This document shows, in pieces, positions 28,754 through 38,782 of a stretch of 64,000 nt of DNA. The position numbers and the translations under genes are program-made. How positions within the stretch are numbered: position 1 is the stretch's first letter; each line of letters opens with the position of its first letter. The DNA comes from Armatimonadota bacterium (lineage in GTDB: Bacteria; Sysuimicrobiota; Sysuimicrobiia; Sysuimicrobiales; Humicultoraceae): NCBI GenBank assembly GCA_031081715.1, contig JAVHMA010000015.1:1-64000 (forward strand), in the 5' to 3' direction. Under the pieces are notes generated by a model. The model saw only the letters and a list, made by a program, of their open reading frames with translations. It was not told where the DNA came from and made no database searches.

Positions 28754-29904
28754 GCGCCGGGGGGGTCGGCGCGGTGATCGTGGCCGCAGGCCGCAGCACC
28801 CGGCTGCCCGGCCGCGTGCCCAAGCCGTTCCGGACGTTGGGCGGCCGCTGGATCGTCGAGTACGCTGTCGCCGCGTTCGCGCGGTGCCCGCGGGTCGACG
28901 CGACTGCGGTGGTCGTGGCCGCCGATCAGGTGGACGCGGTCCGCGAGCGCCTGGGCGGCCGGGTCGCGGCGGTGGTCGCCGGCGGCGCCGAGCGCCGGCA
29001 GTCCGTGGCCGCGGGCCTGGACGCGCTCCCCGGGGCCGCGTGGATCGTCGTCCACGATGGCGCGCGGCCGTTCGTGACCGATACGCTTATCACCCGTGTG
29101 CTGGACGCGGCCGCGCGCACCGGCGCCGCGACCGCCGGGCTGCCGGTCACCGATACGGTCAAGGAGGTGGCGGGCGACCGCGTGCGCCGCACGGTGGACC
29201 GGGCGCCGTTGTGGACCGTTCAGACCCCGCAGGCCTTTCACGCCGACCTGCTGCGCGAGGCCCACCGCCGGGTGTCGGCCGACGCCCCGGTGACCGACGA
29301 CGCCGGGCTCGTCGAGCGGATTGGCGGCGAGGTCGCGGTAGTCCCGGGCGACCCGCGCAACCTGAAGATAACGACCGCCGACGATCTCGAGCGCGCGCGA
29401 GACCAGCTCGCTGCCGAGGCCGCGCCGGTGCGGGTGGGCATGGGGTACGACGTGCACCGGTTCGCGCCGGACCGGCCGCTGGTGCTGGGGGGCGTCCGTA
29501 TCGCCCACCCCCGCGGGTTGGAGGGCCACTCGGACGCGGACGCGCTCGCCCACGCGATCGCCGATGCGGTGCTCGGCGCCGCCGGCGAGCGTGACATCGG
29601 CCGCCAGTTCCCGCCCGACGACCCGGCCTACCGCGGCGCGGACAGTATGGGGCTGCTCGCGCGGGTCGCGGCGCGGGCGCGCGACGCCGGCTGGGAGGTG
29701 GCCAACGTGGACGCGGTGGTCGTCGCCGAGGCGCCCAGGCTGGCATCGCACGTGGACGCGATGTGCGAGCGCATCGCCGCGGCGCTCGGCGTGCCCGCGG
29801 ACCGCGTGGCCGTGAAGGCGACCACCAGCGAGGGCCTGGGCGCGCTAGGGCGCGGTGACGGCGTGGCCGCCCAGGCGGTCGCGCTCGTCCGGAGGCTGTG
29901 GTGA
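28750..29904 (+). CDS. ispDF: Bifunctional IspD/IspF
   Basis: A 384-residue fusion of two MEP-pathway enzymes. Residues 1-225 are the cytidylyltransferase IspD (VIVAAGRSTRLPG with the CTP loop, VHDGARPFV, QTPQAFH, DDAGLVE). Residues ~226-384 are IspF (GMGYDVHRFAPDRPLVLGG with zinc ligands D-x-H, EGHSDADALAHA, and KATTSEGLGALGRGDG). Together they convert MEP to CDP-ME and CDP-MEP to the cyclodiphosphate in isoprenoid synthesis; IspE acts between and is elsewhere. The fusion is well known in alpha- and epsilonproteobacteria but is less usual in a Firmicute-like gene order. Confidence 0.95.
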   Translation: MSAGGVGAVIVAAGRSTRLPGRVPKPFRTLGGRWIVEYAVAAFARCPRVDATAVVVAADQVDAVRERLGGRVAAVVAGGAERRQSVAAGLDALPGAAWIVVHDGARPFVTDTLITRVLDAAARTGAATAGLPVTDTVKEVAGDRVRRTVDRAPLWTVQTPQAFHADLLREAHRRVSADAPVTDDAGLVERIGGEVAVVPGDPRNLKITTADDLERARDQLAAEAAPVRVGMGYDVHRFAPDRPLVLGGVRIAHPRGLEGHSDADALAHAIADAVLGAAGERDIGRQFPPDDPAYRGADSMGLLARVAARARDAGWEVANVDAVVVAEAPRLASHVDAMCERIAAALGVPADRVAVKATTSEGLGALGRGDGVAAQAVALVRRLW

Positions 29905-30272
29905 GCCGGGGCGGGCGCGGGCGGAACCGTCGCACCGGGCCGGGGCGGCGGGAGGCGCCCGATCCCGGGTCCCACGATCTGATCTTCATCGAGCGCGCCC
30001 GTACCCTGGAGCCGGTGGTCGTGGAGATCGACCGCCCGATGGCCTACCGACCGCGGCTCGTCGGTTTCTGGCGCGGCACCGAGTTCCATCTGATCGCGAA
30101 GGTGGTCACGACCCGACGGGAGTACGACGCCGTCTACCACCGGGTGGTGACCGACCGCGGCGCCTTCGACCTGCGATGCGTCCGGCAGATGGACCCGCAC
30201 ACGCTGCGGGTGCGGCGGGCCTGGCAGCTCTGCGCCGAGCTCGAGGCGATCCCGATCGCGCGCCTGCCGTAG
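29901..30272 (+). CDS. Small uncharacterised protein
   Basis: A 123-residue protein. The first ~30 residues are Arg/Gly-rich and look disordered; the remainder (PVVVEIDRPMAYRPRLVGFW ... HLIAKVVTTRREYDAVYHRVV ... FDLRC) is a small beta-rich domain. It has the look of a DUF6504-type protein, but I cannot confirm it. GTG 29901 overlaps the ispDF stop by four bases; GTG 29898 is equally possible. Its place between ispDF and cysS, where Bacillus has cysE, suggests only co-transcription. Confidence 0.65.
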   Translation: MSRGGRGRNRRTGPGRREAPDPGSHDLIFIERARTLEPVVVEIDRPMAYRPRLVGFWRGTEFHLIAKVVTTRREYDAVYHRVVTDRGAFDLRCVRQMDPHTLRVRRAWQLCAELEAIPIARLP

Positions 30273-30314
30273 CGCGGCGCCGGCCGGCACCGGGAGGACG
30301 CGTGAGGTGGCGGC

Positions 30315-31841
<1,527 letters not shown>

Positions 31842-32630
31842 CGCCCGGCGTCCAGATCGAGGGCCGCCACCCGGTGCTCGAGGCGCTGCGCGTCGGCCGG
31901 CCGATCCGCAAACTGCTCGTGAGCCGTTCCGCCGTGCCGGGCCCGGCGATCGGGGAGCTACTCCGCGAGGCGCGGCGGCGCGGCGTCCCGGTCCAGCAGG
32001 TCGACCCTGCGGCCCTGGCGCGCCTGGCCCGCACGCGCGCGCCGCAGGGCGTGATTGCGCTCGCCGCGGCGCGGCCCACCGTCGAGCTGGCCGACATCTT
32101 GGCCGGCGCGCGCAGTCGGGGCGAGGCCCCGTTCGTCGTGCTGCTCGACGGGGTGGAGGACCCGGGCAACCTGGGTGCGGTCATCCGTTCGGCCGAGGCG
32201 GCCGGCGCGCACGGCGTCGTGATTCCCCGGCGGCGGGCCGCGGGGCTGTCCCCGGCCGTCGCGGCCGCGTCGGCCGGCGCGGTGGAGCACCTGCCGGTCG
32301 CGCAGGTGCCGAACCTGGCGGCCGCGATCGAGCAGCTCAAGCGCGAGGGAGTGTGGGTCATCGGCGCCGACGCCGCGGCCAGGGAGAGCCTCTACGACGT
32401 GGACCTGCGCCCCCCGGTCGCGCTTGTCGCGGGCGGCGAGGGTCGGGGGTTGTCGCGCCTTGTGCGCGAGCGGTGCGACCGCCTCGTGCGGATCCCGATG
32501 CGCGGCGCCACGGCGTCGCTGAACGTGTCGGTGGCGGCGGCCGTGCTGATGTTCGAGGTGCGCCGGCAGGTGGAGCGCGGTGGTGGCCGGTGAGCCGCCT
32601 TCGGCGGGCGCCTCGTGGCGCGACGCTGCC

Positions 32631-32659
32631 TTGACGCCCCCAGAGGCGGTTCATATAAT
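32631..32659 (+). promoter_or_regulatory. Sigma-70-type promoter of sigH
   Basis: TTGACG (32631-32636) and TATAAT (32654-32659) have an ideal 17-base spacer. The message starts near 32666, giving a ~80 nt leader before the GTG at 32749. Confidence 0.82.
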
Positions 32660-32748
32660 GAGGGCTGACTCGCTGTGATGATGCGCGCGACGGGCACCGC
32701 CGACAGATGATAGCCCATTCCTCGTGGGAGAGCCGGAGGGGATAGCGG

Positions 32749-33387
32749 GTGGCGCTTGCGCGTCGGGAAGGGCTGGGCTATCACGAACTGGTAGACGAAG
32801 AGCTCGTCGATTGTGCGAAGGGCGGCGATGACCGCGCCGCCGAGTTTCTGATCGCGAAGTACCGCAACTTCGTCCGCGTCAAAGCCAAGGCGTACTTCCT
32901 CATCGGCGCCGACCGCGAGGACATCATCCAGGAAGGCATGATCGGCCTCTACAAGGCCATCCGTGACTTCCGTCGCGACAAACTCTCGTCGTTCCGCGCG
33001 TTCGCCGAGCTCTGCATCACCCGCCAGATCATCACCGCTATCAAGACGGCCACCCGTCAGAAGCACATCCCGCTGAACTCGTACATCTCGCTCAACAAGC
33101 CGATCTACGACGAGGACTCCGACCGCACACTGCTCGATGTCATCAGCAGCATCAAGGTCTCCGACCCCGAGGAACTGGTCATCAACCAGGAAGCCTCGGC
33201 GACGATGCGCGAGCGCATCCGCAAGAACTTGAGCGAGCTCGAGTGCAAGGTGCTTACCGCCTACCTGGAGGGCAAGTCCTACCAGGAGATGGCCAACGAG
33301 CTCAACCGCCACGTCAAGTCCATCGACAACGCCCTCCAGCGCGTCAAGCGTAAGCTCGAGCGCAACCTGGAAGGCGAGGACGCGTAA
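32749..33387 (+). CDS. sigH: RNA polymerase sigma-H-type factor
   Basis: A 212-residue sigma-70 family member of the SigH type. Region 2 contains LIAKYRNFVRVKAKAYFLIGADREDIIQEGMIGLYKA (given here only by start and end) with the core-binding DIIQEG; region 4 has LSELECKVLTAYLEGKSYQEMANELNRH with the HTH. In Bacillus SigH is needed for the stationary-phase and sporulation switch and for competence; its regulon here is unknown. GTG 32749 has GGAGGGG seven bases upstream. In Bacillus it is followed by rpmG, secE and nusG; here it is followed by an in-frame zinc-ribbon reading frame right after its TAA. Confidence 0.94.
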   Translation: MALARREGLGYHELVDEELVDCAKGGDDRAAEFLIAKYRNFVRVKAKAYFLIGADREDIIQEGMIGLYKAIRDFRRDKLSSFRAFAELCITRQIITAIKTATRQKHIPLNSYISLNKPIYDEDSDRTLLDVISSIKVSDPEELVINQEASATMRERIRKNLSELECKVLTAYLEGKSYQEMANELNRHVKSIDNALQRVKRKLERNLEGEDA

Positions 33388-33528
33388 GTCTACCGCCTCA
33401 CCTGTCCCTCCTGCCGGCACGTCTTCCTGCTCGTCGCACCCGCGGACGATGCCCCGCTGACCTGCCCGCGGTGCGGCCGGGCGTTCGTGCCCGCCGAGGA
33501 AGAGCTGCTCGATCCCGAGGACGACTGA
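33388..33528 (+). CDS. Zinc-ribbon reading frame directly after sigH, no standard start
   Basis: This 46-codon frame lies in the same phase as sigH, separated only by its TAA stop (33385-33387). It encodes a zinc ribbon: LTCPSCRHVFLL ... LTCPRCGRAFV, then an acidic tail EEELLDPEDD. Codon use is strongly GC at third positions, as in real genes. No ATG, GTG or TTG precedes the first cysteine pair. Options are initiation at GTC 33388 (GGCGAGG lies eight bases upstream), readthrough of the sigH stop, or a damaged start. I do not know its function; such ribbons occur as small transcription or ribosome-associated proteins. Confidence is modest because of the missing start. Confidence 0.55.
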   Translation, partial: VYRLTCPSCRHVFLLVAPADDAPLTCPRCGRAFVPAEEELLDPEDD

Positions 33529-33615
33529 CCGTCCCGGCCGTCTCGCGCGCTCAACCTGGCGCGCGCCTCCCGCGTCACATTAGGTGGAACGTGCACAGAG
33601 CGAGGAGGGTCGTTC

Positions 33616-34116
33616 ATGAGGACCGTGTTGGGCTGTGCGATCGTGGCTGCGGCGCTGCTCGTGGGCCTGGCGTCGGCGGCCGGGGCGGAGGGGCAGGCGT
33701 GGGATGGCGCCGACCATGGCGTGCTGGTCGCGCAACAGATTCCCCCCGCGGCGGTGCCCGCGACGCCCGGTGACCGCCTGCGCCGCGCGCTCGGGCTGTC
33801 CGAGGAGCAGGCCCGGCGCGTGGACCAGATCCTGACCGCGCACCGGGCCCGGACTGCGCAACTGCGCATCGACCTAGCCCGGGCGCACCTGGACGCGCGC
33901 GAGGCGCTGCTCGCGGCGTCGCCCGACCGGGCCCGGCTGGACGCGGTGGCGCGCCGCGTGGGCGAGCTGCAGGGTCAGCTCACCGCGGCCCGCTACGGGA
34001 TGCTGGTCGAGGTGCGCGCGGTGCTGACGCCAGAGCAGTGGACGCGGTTCCAGGGCATGATGCTGCGAGGTCCGGCCGTCGGCCCGGGGTCCATGCGGGG
34101 CCGCCTGCGCCGCTAG
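33616..34116 (+). CDS. Spy/CpxP-like periplasmic protein
   Basis: A 166-residue exported protein. Signal peptide MRTVLGCAIVAAALLVGLAS-type cleaved near AGAEG; the mature part is helical with LGLSEEQARRVDQIL, an RARTAQLRIDLARAHLD helix and RAVLTPEQWTRFQGM, the LTPEQ repeat seen in Spy, CpxP and ZraP. Such proteins bind unfolded proteins or metals in the periplasm. GAGGAGGG precedes the ATG. The preceding 87 bases (33529-33615) contain no clear promoter. Confidence 0.85.
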   Translation: MRTVLGCAIVAAALLVGLASAAGAEGQAWDGADHGVLVAQQIPPAAVPATPGDRLRRALGLSEEQARRVDQILTAHRARTAQLRIDLARAHLDAREALLAASPDRARLDAVARRVGELQGQLTAARYGMLVEVRAVLTPEQWTRFQGMMLRGPAVGPGSMRGRLRR

Positions 34117-34120
34117 CGCG

Positions 34121-34136
34121 CGGCGGTTAGCCGCCG
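34121..34136. terminator. Short hairpin at a convergent gene junction
   Basis: CGGCGG and CCGCCG with a four-base loop lie at the facing ends of the Spy-like gene and moaA, overlapping the moaA stop. A weak bidirectional terminator is possible. Confidence 0.35.
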
Positions 34137-35104
34137 ATCTGGATCATCACGCGTTTCTCGGGGTAGAGCTTCTCCGCGAGCGCGTGGCCGAACGGCCGCC
34201 GGTACGCGGCGGCGCGAAAGCGCATCTTCATCTCGTCGCGGGAGGCGCCCGCTCGCAGCGGTCCGAGCAGGTCTGCCTCGTCGTCGCGCAGCAGGCACAG
34301 CCGCAGGCGGCCGTCCGCGGTCAGGCGGATGCGCCCGCACTTCGCGCAGAACGGCTCGCTCACCGGGCTGATGAAGCCGAGCCGGCCCTCGGCGCCCGGC
34401 AGCCGGTAGGTACGCGCCGGCGCGTCGCCGGTGAGGTCGAGCGGCTCGAGCCGGCCGAGCGCAGCCTCGATCGTGGCCATGGTCTCCGCCGAGGAGACGA
34501 TGCCGGCGTCGGCCACATCGGCGACCGTCCCGAACGGCATCACCTCGATGAAGCGGACCTCCCAGGGTCGGTCCAGCGTGAGCGCCGCGAGCGCTACCAC
34601 CTCGTCCTCGTTGAAACCGCGGACGACGACCGCGTTGAGCTTGATCGGCCCGAGTCCCGCGGCCTCGGCCGCCCGAATGCCGGCCAGCACGCGCCCGACG
34701 TCGCCGCCGCGCGTGATCCGCCGGAACTTCGCCGCATCTAGCGTGTCCAGGCTGACGTTCACGCGCGTCAGGCCGGCCGCGGCGAGCGGCCGGGCGAGCA
34801 TCTCGAGGAGCAGGCCGTTGGTGGTGAGCGCCAGGTCGGTGATGCCGGGGATAGCGCCCACCCGGCGCACGAGCTCGACGATCCGCGGCCGCACCGTGGG
34901 CTCGCCGCCGGTGAGGCGTACCTTCGAGACGCCCAGCTCGGCGGCGATCTCGACCAGCAGCACCAGCTCATCATCCTGGAGCAGCTCGGCGGGCGGTCGG
35001 AAGTCGATGCCGTCCTCGGGCATGCAGTACACGCACCGGAGGTTGCACCGGTCGGTGAGCGACACGCGCAGGTCGGTGAGCGGCCGCCCGTACTGATCCC
35101 GCAT
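34127..35104 (-). CDS. moaA: GTP 3',8-cyclase MoaA
   Basis: A 325-residue radical SAM enzyme of molybdenum-cofactor synthesis. The N-terminal [4Fe-4S] cluster is SLTDRCNLRCVYCMPEDG (Cx3Cx2C); the S-adenosylmethionine GGE motif is LTGGEP. The C-terminal cluster is CAKCGRIRLTADGRLRLC, and the chain ends in the double glycine IGG needed for activity. The start is ATG 35104; ATG codons at 35110 and 35113 are also in frame. A TAGAAT lies so close upstream that the message may be leaderless. No other moa gene is in the window. Confidence 0.95.
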   Translation of the reverse strand: MRDQYGRPLTDLRVSLTDRCNLRCVYCMPEDGIDFRPPAELLQDDELVLLVEIAAELGVSKVRLTGGEPTVRPRIVELVRRVGAIPGITDLALTTNGLLLEMLARPLAAAGLTRVNVSLDTLDAAKFRRITRGGDVGRVLAGIRAAEAAGLGPIKLNAVVVRGFNEDEVVALAALTLDRPWEVRFIEVMPFGTVADVADAGIVSSAETMATIEAALGRLEPLDLTGDAPARTYRLPGAEGRLGFISPVSEPFCAKCGRIRLTADGRLRLCLLRDDEADLLGPLRAGASRDEMKMRFRAAAYRRPFGHALAEKLYPEKRVMIQIGG

Positions 35105-35111
35105 GGCCATC

Positions 35112-35117
35112 ATTCTA
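35112..35117 (-). promoter_or_regulatory. -10-like element immediately before moaA
   Basis: TAGAAT on the minus strand (35117-35112) ends seven bases before ATG 35104, so transcription would begin at or next to the start codon. No -35 is evident. The same 90-base gap carries the promoter of the divergent histidine kinase gene. Confidence 0.45.
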
Positions 35118-35199
35118 GCACAACGGGTCCCCACGCGGCCCTGATTCCCCGTCCGCCGCGGCCGGGCGGGGGGCATAACCCCTCCGGAGGCGCGTGCAC

Positions 35200-37389
35200 A
35201 TGCTCGAGCGGGTGGGCTGGCTTCGGGTGCACCTGGTGCTTCTGGTGCTGGTGGCGGTCGTCCCGATCGCGGGCTTCGCGGTGGTCGACGGCTTGTACCG
35301 CCGCGCGGGGGACCGTTACGAGGCTGCGGGCAATGTTGCCCGCGCCGCAGACCTCGCGGCGGCCGAGATCGCGCGGGCGCTGGAGGGCATGCGCCAGACC
35401 CTGATCGTCGCGACCCACCTCAGCGGTGTGCAGGCCGGCGGCGGAGGGGAGTGCAGCCGGCAGCTCGGGCGTCTGGTGGGGCACTCCAGCCTCTACGTCA
35501 ACATGATCGTGGTCGCGGCCGACGGCCGGGTGACCTGCAGTGGCGTGCCGATGCGCTCGCCGGTCCAGGTGGCCGACCGCGTGTGGTTCCGGCGCGTGGT
35601 CTCGGCCCGGCGCTTCACCGTCGGGACCTACACCGTCGAGCGGATCGGCCAGCGGCCGGTCGTGCCGGTGGCCTACCCGATCTTCGACGCGGCGGGCCGC
35701 CTGCGCGGGGTGGTTGCCGCGGCGCTATCCGTCGACTACCTGCGCGACCTCGCGGCCGTGGCGCGTATCCCGCCGGGCGGCTCCATCCTGGTGATCGACG
35801 ACGAGGGGACGATTTTGACCCGTCACCCGAACCCGGAGCTGTGGAGGGGCCGGTCCGTGCCTGACGAGCCCCTGGTCGCGCGCATCCTGGCTGGCCGCGA
35901 GGTGGCCGAGCTGGACTTTCAGGGGGCCGACGGCGTACGCCGCCTCCACGGGGTGGCACGCGTCGGCGTGCCCGAGCAGATGGGGTCGCTGTTCGTGAGC
36001 GTCGGCGTCCCGGTCGCGATGGCCTACGAGCAGGCCAATCAAGCGATGGCCCGCAACCTGGCCGGCATCGCCGCGGTCGCGCTGGTCGCGCTGCTGCTCG
36101 CGGTGGGCGGGGGGTCGGTCCTGCTGGTGCGGCCTATCGCCCGAGTGGCCGCGGCGGCGCGGCGCATGGCCGCCGGCGACCTCGACGTCCGGACGGGGGT
36201 GCGGTCGCACGGCGAGGTGGGACGGCTCGCCGCGGCGTTCGACGACATGGCCGAGGCCCTGGCCGCACGGTCGGCCGAGCTGCGTAGGGCCCGCGATTTC
36301 CTGGACCGGCTCGTCGCGACGGTGCCCGGCATGGTGTTCCGCATCGACCCCGCGACCCTGCGCTTCTCGTACGTCAGTCCTGGCGTCCGGTTCCTGACCG
36401 GCCGTACGGTCGAAGAGCTGGCTCTGCTCGGCGAGGGCTGGCTCGCCCTGATCCATCCCGACGACCGTACGGCGTTCCGCGAGGCCGTCGGCGGCCTGTT
36501 GCGCGCGCGCGCCGAGCGTGGCGAGCTCACCTTCCGGCTGCGCCACGCGGACGGTGGCTTGCGGTGGATTCTAGCGCCGCTGCAAATCGAGTACGACGCC
36601 GGCGGCGCACCCGCGGGCGCCGTGGGGTGCGCGTTCGACATCACCGAGCGCGTCCAGGCGGAGGAGCGGGTGCGGGCCGCTCTTTCCGACGCCGAGCGCG
36701 CCAACCGGGCAAAGAGCGAGTTCCTCTCGCGCGTCAGCCACGAGCTGCGCACGCCGCTTGGTGTCGCCATGGGCTTCGCGCAGCTCCTGGAGGCGGACTC
36801 CCTGAGCGAGGAGCAGCGGGACGCGGTCGGGCACATCATGGAGGCCAGTGGCCACCTGCTCGAGCTCATCGACCGGGTGCTCGACGTCGCCCGGATGGAG
36901 ACTATCGGCCAGTCGGTATCGGTCGGCGCGGTGGCCCTGGGTCCGGTGCTGCAGGAGAGTCTGGATCACATCCGGCCGATGGCCGCCAGGCACGACGTGG
37001 CCCTGCCGGATGGGCCGAAGGGCGCGAACGGCGTCCTCGTGGTCGCGGATGCGCGCAGGTTGGGACAGGTCTTCCGTAGTCTGCTCAGCAACGCGGTCAA
37101 GTTCAACCGTCCGGGCGGCCGCGTGGAGGTCGTGACCTCGGCGCCGGCCGACGGCCGGGTGCGGGTCGAGGTGCGCGACACCGGCTTCGGGATGGCGCCG
37201 GAGGTGGCGGCTCGGCTCTTCGTGCCGTTCGAGCGTGGAGACGCCGAGGCGCGCGGCATCGGCGGGATGGGGATCCGGCTGGCGCTGTCGCGGGCGCTCG
37301 TCGAGGCGATGGGCGGTCGGATGGGGGTGGAGAGCACACCCGGGCAGGGCAGCCGCTTCTGGGTGGAGTTGCACGCGGCGGAGCGGTAG
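35200..37389 (+). CDS. Membrane sensor histidine kinase with Cache, HAMP and PAS domains
   Basis: A 729-residue sensor. A membrane helix near residues 8-32 and another near 285-310 enclose a Cache-type extracellular domain (VWFRRVVSARRFTVGTYTVER, AYPIFDAAGRLRGVVAAALS). A HAMP linker, a PAS domain (YVSPGVRFLTGRTVEE; WRILAPLQ-type PAC end), a HisKA helix with His514 in VSHELRTPLG, and an HATPase with LLSNAVKFNR and DTGFGMAP follow. It phosphorylates a response regulator that is not adjacent. The start ATG 35200 has CCGGAGG nine bases upstream; GTG 35194 is an alternative. It is followed nine bases later by the MmgE/PrpD gene. Confidence 0.9.
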   Translation: MLERVGWLRVHLVLLVLVAVVPIAGFAVVDGLYRRAGDRYEAAGNVARAADLAAAEIARALEGMRQTLIVATHLSGVQAGGGGECSRQLGRLVGHSSLYVNMIVVAADGRVTCSGVPMRSPVQVADRVWFRRVVSARRFTVGTYTVERIGQRPVVPVAYPIFDAAGRLRGVVAAALSVDYLRDLAAVARIPPGGSILVIDDEGTILTRHPNPELWRGRSVPDEPLVARILAGREVAELDFQGADGVRRLHGVARVGVPEQMGSLFVSVGVPVAMAYEQANQAMARNLAGIAAVALVALLLAVGGGSVLLVRPIARVAAAARRMAAGDLDVRTGVRSHGEVGRLAAAFDDMAEALAARSAELRRARDFLDRLVATVPGMVFRIDPATLRFSYVSPGVRFLTGRTVEELALLGEGWLALIHPDDRTAFREAVGGLLRARAERGELTFRLRHADGGLRWILAPLQIEYDAGGAPAGAVGCAFDITERVQAEERVRAALSDAERANRAKSEFLSRVSHELRTPLGVAMGFAQLLEADSLSEEQRDAVGHIMEASGHLLELIDRVLDVARMETIGQSVSVGAVALGPVLQESLDHIRPMAARHDVALPDGPKGANGVLVVADARRLGQVFRSLLSNAVKFNRPGGRVEVVTSAPADGRVRVEVRDTGFGMAPEVAARLFVPFERGDAEARGIGGMGIRLALSRALVEAMGGRMGVESTPGQGSRFWVELHAAER

Positions 37390-37398
37390 ACTGGGACC

Positions 37399-38763
37399 GT
37401 GACCGCGGTCCAGCGCCTGGCGTCGTTCGTGACCCGTGCCCGGTTCGACGACCTCTCCGACGACGCCCGCACCCAGATCAAGATCCGGGTGCTCGACGCC
37501 CTGGGATGCGCGATCGGCGCGCTGGGCGGCGAGCCGGTGCGGATGGTCCGCGCCCACGTGGACGAGTTCGGCGGCACCGGCCGGTGCACGCTCGTTGGCG
37601 GCGGCCGCACGGCGCCGGACCGCGCGGCGCTGTACAACGGCGCCCTCGTCCGCTACCTGGATTTCAACGACAGCTACCTGGCCCCGCGCGAGACCTGCCA
37701 CCCCAGCGACAACCTGGGCGCGGTGCTCGCGGCCGCGGAGTACGCCGGCGCCGACGGCCGCACGCTGCTCGTCGCGCTGGCCGTCGCCTACCAGGTGCAG
37801 TGCCGGTTGAGCGACGTCGCGCCGGTCCGCGCGAAGGGGTTCGACCACACCACCCAGGGGGCGTACGCGGTGGCCGCCGGCGTGTCGCGGGCGCTCGGGC
37901 TCGACGAGGGGCGCACGGCCCACGCGATCGCCATCTCGGGCACGGCGTTCAACGCGTTGCGGGTCACCCGCACCGGCGCGCTCTCGCACTGGAAGGGCCT
38001 GGCCTACCCCAACACCGCGTTCGCCGCCACGCACGCGACCTTTCTGGCGATGCGCGGCATCACCGGCCCGCCCGAGGTCTTCGAGGGACCGAAGGGCTTC
38101 ATGGAGGCGATCGCCGGTCGGTTCGAAATCGACTGGGCGCGCGAAGACCTCGAGCGTGTACGCCAGACGATCGTCAAGCGTTACAACGCCGAGATCCACT
38201 CACAGACCTCGATCGAGGCCGCGCTCGACCTGCGGCGGCGCGCCGGGTTCGACCCCGCGCAGATCGAGCGGGTCGAGGTCGACACCTTCGACGTCGCCTT
38301 CCACATCATCGGCGGCGGCGAGGAAGGCGACAAGACCGTGGTGCGCACCAAGGAGGAGGCCGACCACAGCCTGCCCTACATGGTGGCAGCCGCCCTGCTC
38401 GACGGGCAGGTGATGCCCGAGCAGTACCGGCCGGAGCGCATCCAGCGCGATGACGTGCAGGCCCTGCTCCGCCGTGTCCAGGTGCGGCCCGTGGAGGCGT
38501 ACAGCCGGCAGTTCCCCGCGCGCATGCCGAGCCGCGTGCGCGTCACCCTGCGCGACGGGCGGACCCTGGCGACCGAGCAGGAGGACTACGAGGGGTTCCA
38601 TACGCGGCCGGCGGGATGGGAGACGATCGTGGAGAAGTTCGACCGGCTGAGCGCGCCGCACGCCGACGCCGGGCTGCGGCGAGAGATTGTCGCCGCGGTC
38701 CGGGGGCTGGAGACACTGCAGGTCGCCGACCTGACACGCCTACTCGCGAGCGTGCGGACCTGA
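37399..38763 (+). CDS. MmgE/PrpD-family protein
   Basis: A 454-residue protein of the 2-methylcitrate dehydratase / cis-aconitate decarboxylase superfamily. Family features include VLDALGCAIGALGGE, YLDFNDSYLAPRETCHPSDNL, the KGFDHTTQGAYA segment and the NAEIHSQTSIEAAL block. PrpD dehydrates 2-methylcitrate in propionate breakdown, but many relatives act on unknown substrates and no prpB or prpC is here. The neighbours are a sensor kinase upstream and a phosphosulfolactate-synthase-like gene downstream, 19 bases away, pointing to a small metabolic operon. GTG 37399 is the only suitable start. Confidence 0.88.
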   Translation: MTAVQRLASFVTRARFDDLSDDARTQIKIRVLDALGCAIGALGGEPVRMVRAHVDEFGGTGRCTLVGGGRTAPDRAALYNGALVRYLDFNDSYLAPRETCHPSDNLGAVLAAAEYAGADGRTLLVALAVAYQVQCRLSDVAPVRAKGFDHTTQGAYAVAAGVSRALGLDEGRTAHAIAISGTAFNALRVTRTGALSHWKGLAYPNTAFAATHATFLAMRGITGPPEVFEGPKGFMEAIAGRFEIDWAREDLERVRQTIVKRYNAEIHSQTSIEAALDLRRRAGFDPAQIERVEVDTFDVAFHIIGGGEEGDKTVVRTKEEADHSLPYMVAAALLDGQVMPEQYRPERIQRDDVQALLRRVQVRPVEAYSRQFPARMPSRVRVTLRDGRTLATEQEDYEGFHTRPAGWETIVEKFDRLSAPHADAGLRREIVAAVRGLETLQVADLTRLLASVRT

Positions 38764-38782
38764 CCGGCGGAGGGAGACGACG

